Positions 1-5,948 are shown, counted from the first letter of the stretch. The stretch: 12,868 nucleotides of DNA from JABDBK01 sp964453575 (GCA_964453575.1 CAYVRW010000070.1:1-12868), one strand, 5' to 3'. Notes: generated by a model from the sequence alone, not told the origin. Numbers and translations: made by a program.

Positions 1-1
1 A

Positions 2-163
2 TCCGAAATGGATAGGATTATTGTATTTAATAAAGGCGAGATTATTGAGGAAGGCAGCCATGCCGAGCTCATAAGTCGCAATGGGCATTTTGCCATGTTG
101 TGGAATATGCAAACCGATGGATTTTTACCTAAATCTATTGACAATAAGGCCAATAAAGATTAG
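2..163 (+). CDS. ABC exporter, C-terminal end of the ATPase domain (partial)
   Basis: An open frame enters from the left edge and stops with TAG at 161-163, giving 53 residues. They read SEMDRIIVFNKGEIIEEGSH, then an AEL segment, NGHFAMLWNMQ and GFLP. This is the usual end of an ABC-exporter nucleotide-binding domain: the strand after the H-loop (D-R-I-I-V-F), the turn 'G-x-I-x-E-x-G-x-H', and the 'L...G.F..L' helix that follows. In the family this domain hydrolyses ATP to drive export of lipids or drugs by an attached or partner membrane domain. Walker A, the signature motif and any membrane segments lie outside the window, so the substrate cannot be told. The FMN riboswitch begins about 40 bases after the stop, so the riboflavin genes are probably a separate transcription unit. 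Confidence 0.85.
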   Translation, partial: SEMDRIIVFNKGEIIEEGSHAELISRNGHFAMLWNMQTDGFLPKSIDNKANKD

Positions 164-193
164 TTTTTGCGAAATATACCTAAAAATGATTCG

Positions 194-202
194 TGTTATA
201 TA
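194..202 (+). promoter_or_regulatory. Probable extended -10 promoter of the riboflavin operon
   Basis: TGT followed by TATATA (194-202) fits an extended -10 element (TGn-TATAAT). It lies directly before the FMN aptamer, where a promoter is needed if the aptamer starts the transcript. No good -35 hexamer is seen 17 bases upstream. The AT-rich setting makes chance matches easy. Confidence 0.4.
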
Positions 203-205
203 TAT

Positions 206-337
206 CTTCAGGGCGGGGTGTAAGTCCCCACCGGCGGTAATTTTACTAACGTAAAAAAGCCCGCGAGCGCTCGTAAGAGGTCAGCAGATTTGGTGAAACT
301 CCAAAGCCGACGGTTATAGTCCGGATGAAAGAAGTGA
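206..337 (+). ncRNA. FMN riboswitch (RFN element)
   Basis: The conserved RFN blocks appear in order: CTTCAGGGCGGGGTG at 206-220, CCCCACCGGCGGT at 226-238, AGCCCGCGAGCG at about 258-269, GGTCAGCAGATTTGGTG at about 279-295, then CCAAAGCCGACGGTTATAGTCCGGATG and a closing GAAG at about 331-334. The first and last segments (CTTC and GAAG) close the P1 helix. The family binds flavin mononucleotide and represses riboflavin genes when FMN is plentiful. Here it precedes ribE-ribBA by 87 bases, leaving room for an expression platform. Confidence 0.97.
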
Positions 338-341
338 TAAT

Positions 342-422
342 TCATGTGTTTTGCGCATGAGTTTCGTCTCGTTGCATTCTTTTATTCCCTGAATTGTATT
401 AATTGAGCGATTTAGAGGAATA
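342..422 (+). promoter_or_regulatory. Putative riboswitch expression platform with Shine-Dalgarno sequestering helix
   Basis: A 7-bp hairpin (TCATGTG 342-348 with CGCATGA 354-360, one G-U pair) is followed by TATTCCCT (383-390). That segment can pair with AGAGGAATA (414-422), with one bulged A, and so mask the AGAGGAA ribosome site in front of the ribE start at 425. No convincing U-tract terminator is seen after the first hairpin. This suggests control of translation rather than transcription. The pairing is seen by eye; the switching is inference. Confidence 0.45.
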
Positions 423-424
423 TC

Positions 425-1033
425 ATGTTTAACGGTATCGTAGAAGCAGTAGCTGCTATTAAAAACATCCATCAAGCGCATGGTTCTATTGATTTTTCTA
501 TTGCAAAACCTAATGCTTTTGACGATTTATTTGTAGGCGCAAGCGTGTCTGTCAATGGGGTTTGTTTGACCGTGACGCGTTTTTCCGAGCATGAGTTTGA
601 CGTGACTGCGGTGCCTGAAACCCTGCGTGTTACCAATTTATCAAGCTTAAAAAAAGATGATGAGGTTAATGTAGAACGGGCCATGAAAATGGACAGTCGT
701 ATCGGCGGTCATTATGTACAAGGACATGTGGACGCTATAGGTGAAATTTTAGAGATACAACAAGAAGGCGGTGCTTTATTAGTTAAAATAGGCGTTGAAT
801 CAGCTATTACCAAATACCTTGTTAAAAAAGGTTATGTTGGCCTTGATGGTATGAGTATTACCGTCATTGATGTGACTTCCGATTGGTTTACGGTGACTTT
901 GATACCGCAAACTCAGATGACGACGATTAGCGGTCGTTATCAAAAAGGAGCAAAGATTAATATCGAAGTGGATATTTTAGGTAAATATATAGCAAAAATT
1001 TTAGGAGCACACCTACCATGCAATCCTATCTAA
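425..1033 (+). CDS. ribE: Riboflavin synthase, alpha chain
   Basis: The enzyme converts two 6,7-dimethyl-8-ribityllumazine molecules to riboflavin plus 5-amino-6-ribitylamino-uracil in the cytosol. The 202-residue length is normal for the family. Two lumazine-binding domains are visible. The first runs from MFNGIVE (residue 1) through SVNGVCLTV (41-49). The second starts near SRIGGHYVQGHVD (91-103) and repeats the pattern with GLDGMSITV. Ser41, Cys47 and His101 match the positions usually linked to catalysis. The family N-terminus is usually MFTG, so Asn3 is a small deviation. AGAGGAA at 414-420 supports the ATG. The 3' end overlaps ribBA by 16 bases, so the two are very probably co-transcribed and co-translated under the FMN riboswitch. 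In enterobacteria the same enzyme is called RibC. Confidence 0.95.
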   Translation: MFNGIVEAVAAIKNIHQAHGSIDFSIAKPNAFDDLFVGASVSVNGVCLTVTRFSEHEFDVTAVPETLRVTNLSSLKKDDEVNVERAMKMDSRIGGHYVQGHVDAIGEILEIQQEGGALLVKIGVESAITKYLVKKGYVGLDGMSITVIDVTSDWFTVTLIPQTQMTTISGRYQKGAKINIEVDILGKYIAKILGAHLPCNPI

Positions 1034-2241
1034 AACGAGTTGAGTTAGCGATTAATGCTATTAAACAAGGTAAAATAGTCATTGTTACTGATCACCCTGA
1101 TCGTGAAAACGAAGGTGATTTTATTATGGCTGCTGAAAAAATCACGCCGGAAACCATGAATTTTATTATTCGCCATAGCAGCGGCATTGTCTGTTTATCA
1201 TTGCAAGAAACTCAATTAAAACAGCTCAATTTACCTTTTATGGTACCCCCGCATGCAAACACGAGTTTGCGCGGTACGCCATTTACGGTTTCCATTGATG
1301 CAAAAGAGGGTATTACCACAGGAGTTTCAGCAGTCGATAGGGTAAACACGATTCTTGCCGCCATTGACGATCATGCCAAACCCGATGATCTTGATCGACC
1401 AGGCCATATTTTTCCTCTATGCGCAAAAGCCGGCGGCGTATTAGAACGTCCAGGACATACCGAAGGCGCAGTGGATTTAGTTACATTAGCAGGATTAAAA
1501 CCCGCAGCCGTGTTGTGTGAACTCATGAATCCTGATGGCACCATGACTAAAGGCAAACAGCTAGAAGATTTTGCTAATGAACATGGTCTTTTGATGATAT
1601 CAATTGATGATATTATTGATTACCGACGTTTTCATGAAAACCTCATTGAAGAACAAACCTCTGCTGTGCTGCCGCTGGAATCCTATGGTCAATTTAATGT
1701 GACGGTTATTAAAGAAAAAATAACCGGTGAAGAACATGCCATCATAGAGAATATTAAACATACGATTTTTGATAAACCTATCTTGGTGCGTGTTCATTCC
1801 TCTTGTCTTACCGGCGATATTTTTGGTTCGCTGCGTTGTGATTGCCATCAGCAGCTGCATTATGCTTTGCAACGCATGAGTGAAGAAGGTGGAATACTTA
1901 TTTATCTTAATCAAGAAGGACGCGGGATTGGATTATTAAATAAAATTAGAGCTTATGCGCTACAAGAAGAAGGTCTAGATACTGTAGAAGCTAATCAAAA
2001 GCTAGGTCTTCCGGCTGATTCCAGAAACTATTATTTAGTTGCCAATATACTTAAAAATCGCGGCATTAAACATATTCGATTATTAACTAATAACCCCAAT
2101 AAAATTGCTGGGTTGCAGAAATACGGTATTCCAACGGTAGAAGTTGAAAATGTTCCTGCGCATTTCAATCCATACAATGAAAAATATTTAATGACCAAAA
2201 AAGCTAAACTTCATCATGATATTCATCAAGAGGATATATAA
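1018..2241 (+). CDS. ribBA: Bifunctional DHBP synthase / GTP cyclohydrolase II
   Basis: The N-terminal domain (about 1-203) makes 3,4-dihydroxy-2-butanone 4-phosphate from ribulose 5-phosphate. It shows DRENEGDF (28-35), SSGIVCLSL, the TTGVSAVDR segment and RPGH...ERPGHTEGAVDL (127-154), including the acidic loop and the metal-binding His147. The C-terminal domain (about 205-400) opens GTP in the first committed riboflavin step. Its zinc cysteines are Cys263, Cys274 and Cys276 (C-x10-C-x-C). It also has QEGRGIGL (299-306), the catalytic Asp334/Arg336 pair in ADSR, and RLLTNNP (354-360). Two positions differ from the usual consensus: SSC instead of SEC, and YLNQ instead of YLRQ. Both metal sites look intact, so both activities are likely. 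AGGAG at 1003-1007 precedes the ATG. ribD and ribH are not in the window and must lie elsewhere. Confidence 0.96.
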   Translation: MQSYLKRVELAINAIKQGKIVIVTDHPDRENEGDFIMAAEKITPETMNFIIRHSSGIVCLSLQETQLKQLNLPFMVPPHANTSLRGTPFTVSIDAKEGITTGVSAVDRVNTILAAIDDHAKPDDLDRPGHIFPLCAKAGGVLERPGHTEGAVDLVTLAGLKPAAVLCELMNPDGTMTKGKQLEDFANEHGLLMISIDDIIDYRRFHENLIEEQTSAVLPLESYGQFNVTVIKEKITGEEHAIIENIKHTIFDKPILVRVHSSCLTGDIFGSLRCDCHQQLHYALQRMSEEGGILIYLNQEGRGIGLLNKIRAYALQEEGLDTVEANQKLGLPADSRNYYLVANILKNRGIKHIRLLTNNPNKIAGLQKYGIPTVEVENVPAHFNPYNEKYLMTKKAKLHHDIHQEDI

Positions 2242-2361
2242 AACGATCAAAATAATTATAAATGATTATAAATTGTAAAAACGATTGATTAAGTTATACC
2301 TATATTTCACAGTATTAATAATTTATATTATTCATTTTATATATATAGAAGGGGACATTCT

Positions 2362-2787
2362 GTGAAATTCATCAAGCAATGTATCACAGCGTTAGGAATT
2401 TATGTGTGTTTAAGTGGTTTAGCAAGTGCTGCAACCAGTGCTGATTATACGGTGACGTATAAGAATCAACAAGGTTCGACGTTGACTCTGACTTGGCACC
2501 CTGAAAAAAATAATACCGGGACATTGAATGGATTATTAAGTTCTAAAGCCGCTGGCTGCAGTCAAGGTGTTCCTGCTGCAGTTTCGGGGGTATTTACCGG
2601 CAATGCGATTGCAGTAACAGTGAATTATCCAAAGTGCGATAAAGTGCTTGCTATGACTGGCAATGTAAAAAATAACAATGCTGAGTTACAAATATTGTGG
2701 TTAATGACTGCGCAGGCAAAAGATTATATGCGGGATAATGTGGGGAATCAGATAGGAATAGATACTTATACTAAGATTGCGTCTTGA
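2362..2787 (+). CDS. Exported avidin/streptavidin-family protein with altered biotin pocket
   Basis: This is a GTG start with AGAAGGGGA (2348-2356) upstream. Residues 1-23 form a signal peptide ending LASA, so the mature protein is about 118 residues, the size of avidin-fold barrels. Several landmarks match streptavidin: KNQQGSTLTL (34-43) against its YNQLGSTF; TGTLNGLLSS (52-61) against LTGTYESAV; ILWLMTAQ (111-118) against NTQWLLTSG; and IGIDTYTKI (131-139) against VGHDTFTKV at the C-terminus. Asn35, Ser39, Trp113 and Asp134 align with biotin contacts Asn23, Ser27, Trp108 and Asp128. The aromatic positions equal to Trp79, Trp92 and Trp120 appear to be V/Y, M and N. Cys66 and Cys92 could form a disulfide. 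Biotin binding may therefore be weak or absent. The alignment was made by eye and no database search was run. Confidence 0.75.
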   Translation: MKFIKQCITALGIYVCLSGLASAATSADYTVTYKNQQGSTLTLTWHPEKNNTGTLNGLLSSKAAGCSQGVPAAVSGVFTGNAIAVTVNYPKCDKVLAMTGNVKNNNAELQILWLMTAQAKDYMRDNVGNQIGIDTYTKIAS

Positions 2788-2796
2788 TAAACGCTA

Positions 2797-2848
2797 ACCC
2801 CCTTCGAAGAAGGGGGTCGACGAGTGCAGCGAGGCGGGGGGATTTTTT
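2797..2848 (+). terminator. G/C hairpin between convergent genes, likely terminator
   Basis: ACCCCCTTC (2797-2805) pairs perfectly with GAAGGGGGT (2809-2817) around a GAA loop. A second G-run at 2836-2841 is followed by six T residues (2843-2848). The C-run can therefore pair with either G-run, and the distal pairing puts the stem directly before the U-tract. It lies between the stop codons of the avidin-like gene and the minus-strand yceI gene. The TCGACGAG..CAGCGAGGCGGGG stretch has the look of a dispersed intergenic repeat. Confidence 0.6.
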
Positions 2849-3401
2849 ATTTTTTCTCCACCGCCAACACAAAATCAACTCTCACATCATCTTTCACTTC
2901 ATCCGTTTTTGCCCATTCCCCCGTTCCTACCCCAAACGCCGTTCTTTTTAACTGAGTTGAACCACTGGCATGGGCTTTTGTTTGTGCATATTCATCAAGT
3001 TTGAAGTTTAATAGAATAGGAACCGTTTTATCACGAATAGTCAGCGTACCATTGGCTTGATAGGTATTATCGCCGGTTTTGGTAAATTGCGCGGCTTTAA
3101 AAATGGCTTTAGGAAAGAGTTTGGTATTAAACCATTCGGGGGTTTTTAGGGTGGTTTCGATATCTTTATAAGAAGTCGATACCGACGTCATATCAACGGT
3201 AATTTGTACATGGCTAGCGTTAAGTGCAGCAGGATCAAAATCAATATCACCGCTGAAACTTTTAAATTGACCCGCTACAGGAGAGTTATTTTGCGTAGCG
3301 GTAAAGATAATAGAACTATCTTTTGGGATGATTTCCCAAGCAGTGGCATGGGCTATCATTGGAAATATTGAAACTAAGCATAAAATTAATAGTTTTTTCA
3401 T
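2847..3401 (-). CDS. YceI-family periplasmic lipid-binding protein (third gene of operon)
   Basis: This is a 184-residue exported beta-barrel protein. The signal peptide ends at about residue 19-21 (IAHATA). The mature part begins WEIIPKDSSIIFTATQNNSPVAGQFKSF, the typical YceI opening with a segment like 'F...G.F..F.G.i.fd'. It continues with ASHVQITVDMTSV, a segment containing PEWFNTKLFPKAIFKA, and the NGTLTIRDKTVPI strand. YceI proteins hold an isoprenoid such as ubiquinone inside a lipocalin-like barrel. The precise role here is unknown. Its ATG overlaps the TGA of the cytochrome b561 gene (ATGA, 3398-3401), so translation is probably coupled. It is a diverged paralogue of the first operon gene: both are YceI, but they share few exact stretches. 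Confidence 0.9.
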   Translation of the reverse strand: MKKLLILCLVSIFPMIAHATAWEIIPKDSSIIFTATQNNSPVAGQFKSFSGDIDFDPAALNASHVQITVDMTSVSTSYKDIETTLKTPEWFNTKLFPKAIFKAAQFTKTGDNTYQANGTLTIRDKTVPILLNFKLDEYAQTKAHASGSTQLKRTAFGVGTGEWAKTDEVKDDVRVDFVLAVEKK

Positions 3402-3934
3402 TTAAGCATTCTCTTTAATATATCATCTTTGTTAATAAAATGATGTTTAAGGGCACCCAACACATGCAAAGTAAATGCCGCAATGAGTGCATAAGCTAGC
3501 CATTTATGGATACTTTCAAACAACTCTAAGGTTTCATTATTGGGCGCTATGAGTGTTGGAATGATAAATAATCCAAAAAATGAAACTGGCAAACCTGCAG
3601 CGGATGTGATGACCCAACCCGTGATAGGTAATGCAAACATAAACACGTAAAAAAGCCAATGGACTATTCGTGAAGCGTATCGTTCAAAGGTAGTTAATGA
3701 AGCATAGGAAGGCAATATGTTCTTTAAACGCCACACTATGCGCAACATAACCAGCATAAGCACAAGAAAACCATATTCTTTATGCCATCCATAAAGTTTT
3801 AGCTTAAGCATGTTGTTGGGCAAGGAGGTCATATATAAACCTAACGCCACAAGCCCAATGAGTAATAAAGCCATCACCCAATGCAGGGTAATGGCTACGA
3901 CCCCAAAATGCTCATTCGTGTTTTTGATGCGCAT
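3398..3934 (-). CDS. Cytochrome b561 (CybB-type)
   Basis: This is a 178-residue four-helix inner-membrane di-heme cytochrome. Helices lie at about residues 14-35, 50-68, 90-111 and 143-163. His18 (LHW), His51 (GWHKEYG), His143 (IHKW) and His157 (TLHVLG) match the four heme ligands of E. coli CybB, each shifted by five positions. His92 in the third helix is also family-typical. The family moves electrons between quinol and oxygen or superoxide in the membrane. The start is supported by an AGGA element that overlaps the stop of the upstream yceI, which is only 5 bases away. Placement between two YceI genes suggests that these proteins supply or hold a quinone or other isoprenoid for the cytochrome. 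That partnership is inference. Confidence 0.93.
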   Translation of the reverse strand: MRIKNTNEHFGVVAITLHWVMALLLIGLVALGLYMTSLPNNMLKLKLYGWHKEYGFLVLMLVMLRIVWRLKNILPSYASLTTFERYASRIVHWLFYVFMFALPITGWVITSAAGLPVSFFGLFIIPTLIAPNNETLELFESIHKWLAYALIAAFTLHVLGALKHHFINKDDILKRMLK

Positions 3935-3939
3935 CTTTA

Positions 3940-4521
3940 TTATCCTAAAATGGCTTCACCATCAATATCGATTTTGACTTCATCACCCAAACCTGGCAAG
4001 TATTTAGTAATACCAAAGTCGGAACGTTTAATGGTAGTTGTTGCATTAAAACCAGCGGTTTTTTTATGAGAATAGTCATTGATGCCAAGTTTATTAAGTT
4101 TAACATTTAATGTGACAGGCTTTGAGACACCATGCAGTGTTAAGACACCATGGACTTTTGCCTGGTCTTTACCTAAAACATCGACTTTGTTACTGACGAA
4201 AGTTGCATTGGGATATTTTTCAACATCAAAGAAGTCATTGTTTTTAAGATGTTCATCTAATTTAGCTATGCCAGTGACTGGATTAACGAGATCAATCCTT
4301 GCATCGACTTTGCTGTTTTTAGGTTTTGCTTCATCCAATGTAAGGCGGCCTTCAAAATTCCATTTACCTGAAGGATTAGAAAATCCGAAGTGACTAATAT
4401 GCCATGTTACAAAGCTATGAGATGGATCAAAGTTGTAAGTTTCTGGCGCAGCAAATGCTATTTTAGAAAAAAAAAGTGATAATACAATCGCGAAAAAATG
4501 GTATAAAATGTGAGGCTTCAT
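3940..4521 (-). CDS. YceI-family periplasmic lipid-binding protein (first gene of operon)
   Basis: This is a 193-residue exported protein. Its signal peptide ends AFA at about residue 24. The mature start APETYNFDPSHSFVTWHISHFG is the classic YceI opening (Y-x-[FI]-D-x-x-H-[ST]-x-[IV]-x-F). It is followed by a G-K-W-N-F-x-G strand, the ARIDL...TGIAKLDEHLKNNDFFDV block, the 'YPNATFVS' strand and the 'HGVLTLHGVSKPV' strand, all family hallmarks. It is closer to the YceI consensus than its paralogue two genes downstream. AAGGAAG lies about 9 bases before the ATG. It leads the three-gene operon and diverges from sodC across 55 bases, so the two promoters must nearly overlap. Confidence 0.93.
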   Translation of the reverse strand: MKPHILYHFFAIVLSLFFSKIAFAAPETYNFDPSHSFVTWHISHFGFSNPSGKWNFEGRLTLDEAKPKNSKVDARIDLVNPVTGIAKLDEHLKNNDFFDVEKYPNATFVSNKVDVLGKDQAKVHGVLTLHGVSKPVTLNVKLNKLGINDYSHKKTAGFNATTTIKRSDFGITKYLPGLGDEVKIDIDGEAILG

Positions 4522-4576
4522 GATCTAGCTTCCTTAGCAAAGATGAGAGATTAATATTATTTTATAGGAGATTTTT

Positions 4577-5080
4577 ATGTCAAGGATACAATATTATTTG
4601 TTAATGATATTTTGTGTGCTTATTAGCGGTTCAGTTTTCGCAAATACCGTCATTAACTTACAATCAACCGATCCTCAAGCGGCTGTAAAAGATATAGGTA
4701 CTGTTACCATTACTGAGACACCTTATGGTTTACTTTTTTTACCACAACTTAGAGGACTTGTTCCCGGCGTGCATGGATTTCATGTTCATCAGAACCCATC
4801 TTGCGATGATCATGGTATGGCTGCAGGCGGTCATTTTGATCCACAAAAAACGAATAAACATTTAGGTCCTTATGATAACAAAGGTCATTTAGGTGATCTG
4901 CCAGTTTTATATGTTGCTGCAGATGGAACTGCATCCGTGCCTGTGCTTGCACCTCGATTAAAATCTTTGGCTAGCATTAAAAATCATGCGTTGATGGTGC
5001 ATGAGGGCGGCGATACTTATTCTGATGTTCCAACGCTGGGTGGCGGCGGCGCTAGAATGGAATGTGGAATCATTAAGTGA
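4577..5080 (+). CDS. sodC: Periplasmic Cu,Zn superoxide dismutase
   Basis: The enzyme dismutates superoxide to oxygen and hydrogen peroxide in the periplasm. Residues 1-22 form a signal peptide ending SVFA. All metal ligands are visible: His69 and His71 (GFHVHQ), bridging His86 (AGGHFDP), zinc ligands His95, His104 and Asp107 (from KHLGPY to GHLGDLP), and His142 (MVHEGGD). Cys76 and Cys163 can make the conserved disulfide, and Arg160 is the active-site guide residue. The 167-residue length is normal, with the GMAAGGHFDP insertion typical of bacterial SodC. TAGGAG lies just before the ATG. In intracellular bacteria this enzyme commonly resists the host oxidative burst, and the divergent yceI-cytochrome b561 operon fits an envelope redox theme. 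Confidence 0.97.
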   Translation: MSRIQYYLLMIFCVLISGSVFANTVINLQSTDPQAAVKDIGTVTITETPYGLLFLPQLRGLVPGVHGFHVHQNPSCDDHGMAAGGHFDPQKTNKHLGPYDNKGHLGDLPVLYVAADGTASVPVLAPRLKSLASIKNHALMVHEGGDTYSDVPTLGGGGARMECGIIK

Positions 5081-5139
5081 ACAAGTTTAAGAAGCAACGG
5101 CAGCAATAGCCTTAAGCCGCTTTTGAACATCTTATTCTA

Positions 5140-5170
5140 CAAGTTACCCACAGAATCTGTGGGTAACTTG
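5140..5170. repeat. 31-bp near-perfect palindrome
   Basis: CAAGTTACCCACAGA (5140-5154) is followed by one base and its exact reverse complement (5156-5170). The folded RNA would have about 13 bp with a small loop. It lies 60 bases after the sodC stop and lacks a clear U-tract on either strand. It could block exonuclease at the sodC 3' end, or it could be a dispersed repeat or protein site. Confidence 0.7.
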
Positions 5171-5205
5171 AACGGGTGTCTCATCCACGCCGGAAATGGG
5201 TATAC

Positions 5206-5221
5206 TGATCAAATTTGATCA
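5206..5221. promoter_or_regulatory. 16-bp perfect palindrome, possible operator
   Basis: TGATCAAATTTGATCA is exactly self-complementary and overlaps a TATACT (5201-5206) that could be a -10 hexamer. A symmetric site of this size is typical of a dimeric regulator. No regulator can be named. Confidence 0.4.
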
Positions 5222-5403
5222 AAAAATGTACTAAAATGCCCCAATTATGTGTAATTATGTACGGTTAAGTCGCATACAAATACAGACTAATGGATAAATT
5301 TCTGTTACATTATGTCTGCCGTTACAACTGATGCAGCCAATATTCTGAATATAGCTCAACAGTGTAAGGTAAATTTTTAATTTTTAATGAAGGTTTATAA
5401 GAT

Positions 5404-5619
5404 ATGGCAACACGTGAAAAAGGAACCGTTAAGTGGTTCAACGCAAGCAAAGGCTTTGGTTTTATTCAGCGCGATAAAGGTGAAGATGTATTTGTTCACT
5501 TTAAATCGATCATTGGTGATGGATACCGTACCTTAGCGGAAGGTCAACGCGTAGAGTTTACCGTTACGCAAGGTCAGAAAGGTCTTCAAGCTGAAAGTGT
5601 TACTGTTATTGACGAATAG
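5404..5619 (+). CDS. Cold-shock domain protein (CspA family)
   Basis: This is a 71-residue single cold-shock domain that binds single-stranded RNA or DNA and acts as an RNA chaperone. The RNP1 motif KGFGFIQ (residues 16-22) and the RNP2 motif DVFVHF (28-33) are complete, and GTVKWFNASKGFGFI is the family opening. The C-terminal strands (GQRVEFTVTQGQKGLQAESVTV) are also typical. The GYRTLAEG loop matches the usual 'GFKTL.EGQ'. An AAGG lies about 10 bases before the ATG. The upstream 323-bp region may form a regulated leader, and a strong terminator follows at 5633-5663, so the gene is probably monocistronic. Which csp paralogue it equals cannot be told. Confidence 0.96.
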   Translation: MATREKGTVKWFNASKGFGFIQRDKGEDVFVHFKSIIGDGYRTLAEGQRVEFTVTQGQKGLQAESVTVIDE

Positions 5620-5632
5620 TAACTTGTCTAAT

Positions 5633-5663
5633 ATGCATGTGTTCTCCGGAACACATGCATTTT
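5633..5663 (+). terminator. Rho-independent terminator after the cold-shock gene
   Basis: ATGCATGTGTTC (5633-5644) pairs exactly with GAACACATGCAT (5649-5660) around a TCCG tetraloop, followed by TTT. The stem starts 13 bases after the stop. The short T-run is the only weak point. Confidence 0.75.
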
Positions 5664-5770
5664 ACAAAAATCCTCCCTCTTTTTTCTCATAAAACGAAAG
5701 TCTCTATTGATCATGCCACCTATTGAGGTGTGTATGATAAAAAAACTTTTTCATAAAGCTATTCAGATAG

Positions 5771-5799
5771 TTAACATTTAGTATAAATTTTTGTATACT
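5771..5799 (+). promoter_or_regulatory. Sigma-70 type promoter of the micro-histone gene
   Basis: TTAACA (5771-5776) and TATACT (5794-5799) are separated by exactly 17 bases and lie about 35 bases before the ATG at 5835. The -10 is one arm of an inverted repeat, TAGTATA (5779-5785) with TATACTA (5794-5800), which could be an operator overlapping the promoter. Confidence 0.7.
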
Positions 5800-5834
5800 A
5801 TGTTTGTTACTTATTAACTTAAAGGGAATTTAAT

Positions 5835-5948
5835 ATGGCACGAAAGAGAAAAACCGCTTCTAAAGCTAAGAAAAAAGTAGCAAAGAAAGTTGCTAAGAAA
5901 AAAACCGCTAAGAGAAAGACCGCAAAACGTAAGCGTGCAGCGAAGTAG
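5835..5948 (+). CDS. 37-residue Lys/Arg-rich H1-like DNA-binding protein
   Basis: The ATG at 5835 has AAAGGGA (5821-5827) 8 bases upstream and stops with TAG at 5946-5948. The product has 16 Lys, 5 Arg, 9 Ala and 3 Thr in 37 residues and no acidic or aromatic residue. It is built of short repeats such as KKVAKK, AKKKTAKRK and TAKRKR, like the C-terminal tails of eukaryotic H1 and of bacterial histone-like proteins of the Hc/AlgP type. Such tails bind DNA without sequence preference and condense it, or bind RNA. A good promoter and a strong terminator flank it, so it is a real single-gene unit despite its size. The function is inferred from composition only. A ribosome-associated basic peptide is an alternative. 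Confidence 0.85.
   Translation: MARKRKTASKAKKKVAKKVAKKKTAKRKTAKRKRAAK

Larger units (their letters stand above)
5081..5403 (+). other. 323-bp intergenic leader region upstream of the cold-shock gene
   Basis: This gap has no convincing long gene. It contains a 31-bp perfect inverted repeat (5140-5170), a 16-bp perfect palindrome (5206-5221), the short direct repeat AATTATGT occurring twice near 5243-5260, and a possible 22-codon reading frame (5312-5380) without an obvious ribosome site. Cold-shock genes often carry a long structured 5' leader, so part of this region is probably transcribed ahead of the CDS. A clear -35/-10 pair could not be fixed. Confidence 0.5.

Noticed and set aside
1600..1914. 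104-codon minus-strand open frame inside ribBA
   Set aside because: It lies wholly inside a gene with full conserved motifs on the other strand and has no recognisable product or ribosome site.
4079..4393. 104-codon plus-strand open frame opposite the first yceI gene
   Set aside because: It is an antisense shadow of a YceI coding region with clear family motifs; its translation shows no family features.
5143..5168. Two inverted TTACCCACA sequences resembling DnaA boxes in the sodC-csp gap
   Set aside because: Each differs from TTATNCACA at the fourth base and both are simply the arms of one palindrome. There is no AT-rich unwinding region or dnaA/dnaN/gidA context.
5709..5745. Hairpin ATCAT..CACCT/AGGTG..ATGAT followed by an A-run, as a terminator for a minus-strand gene
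   Set aside because: On the minus strand the T-run comes before the stem, not after it, and no minus-strand gene ends here.
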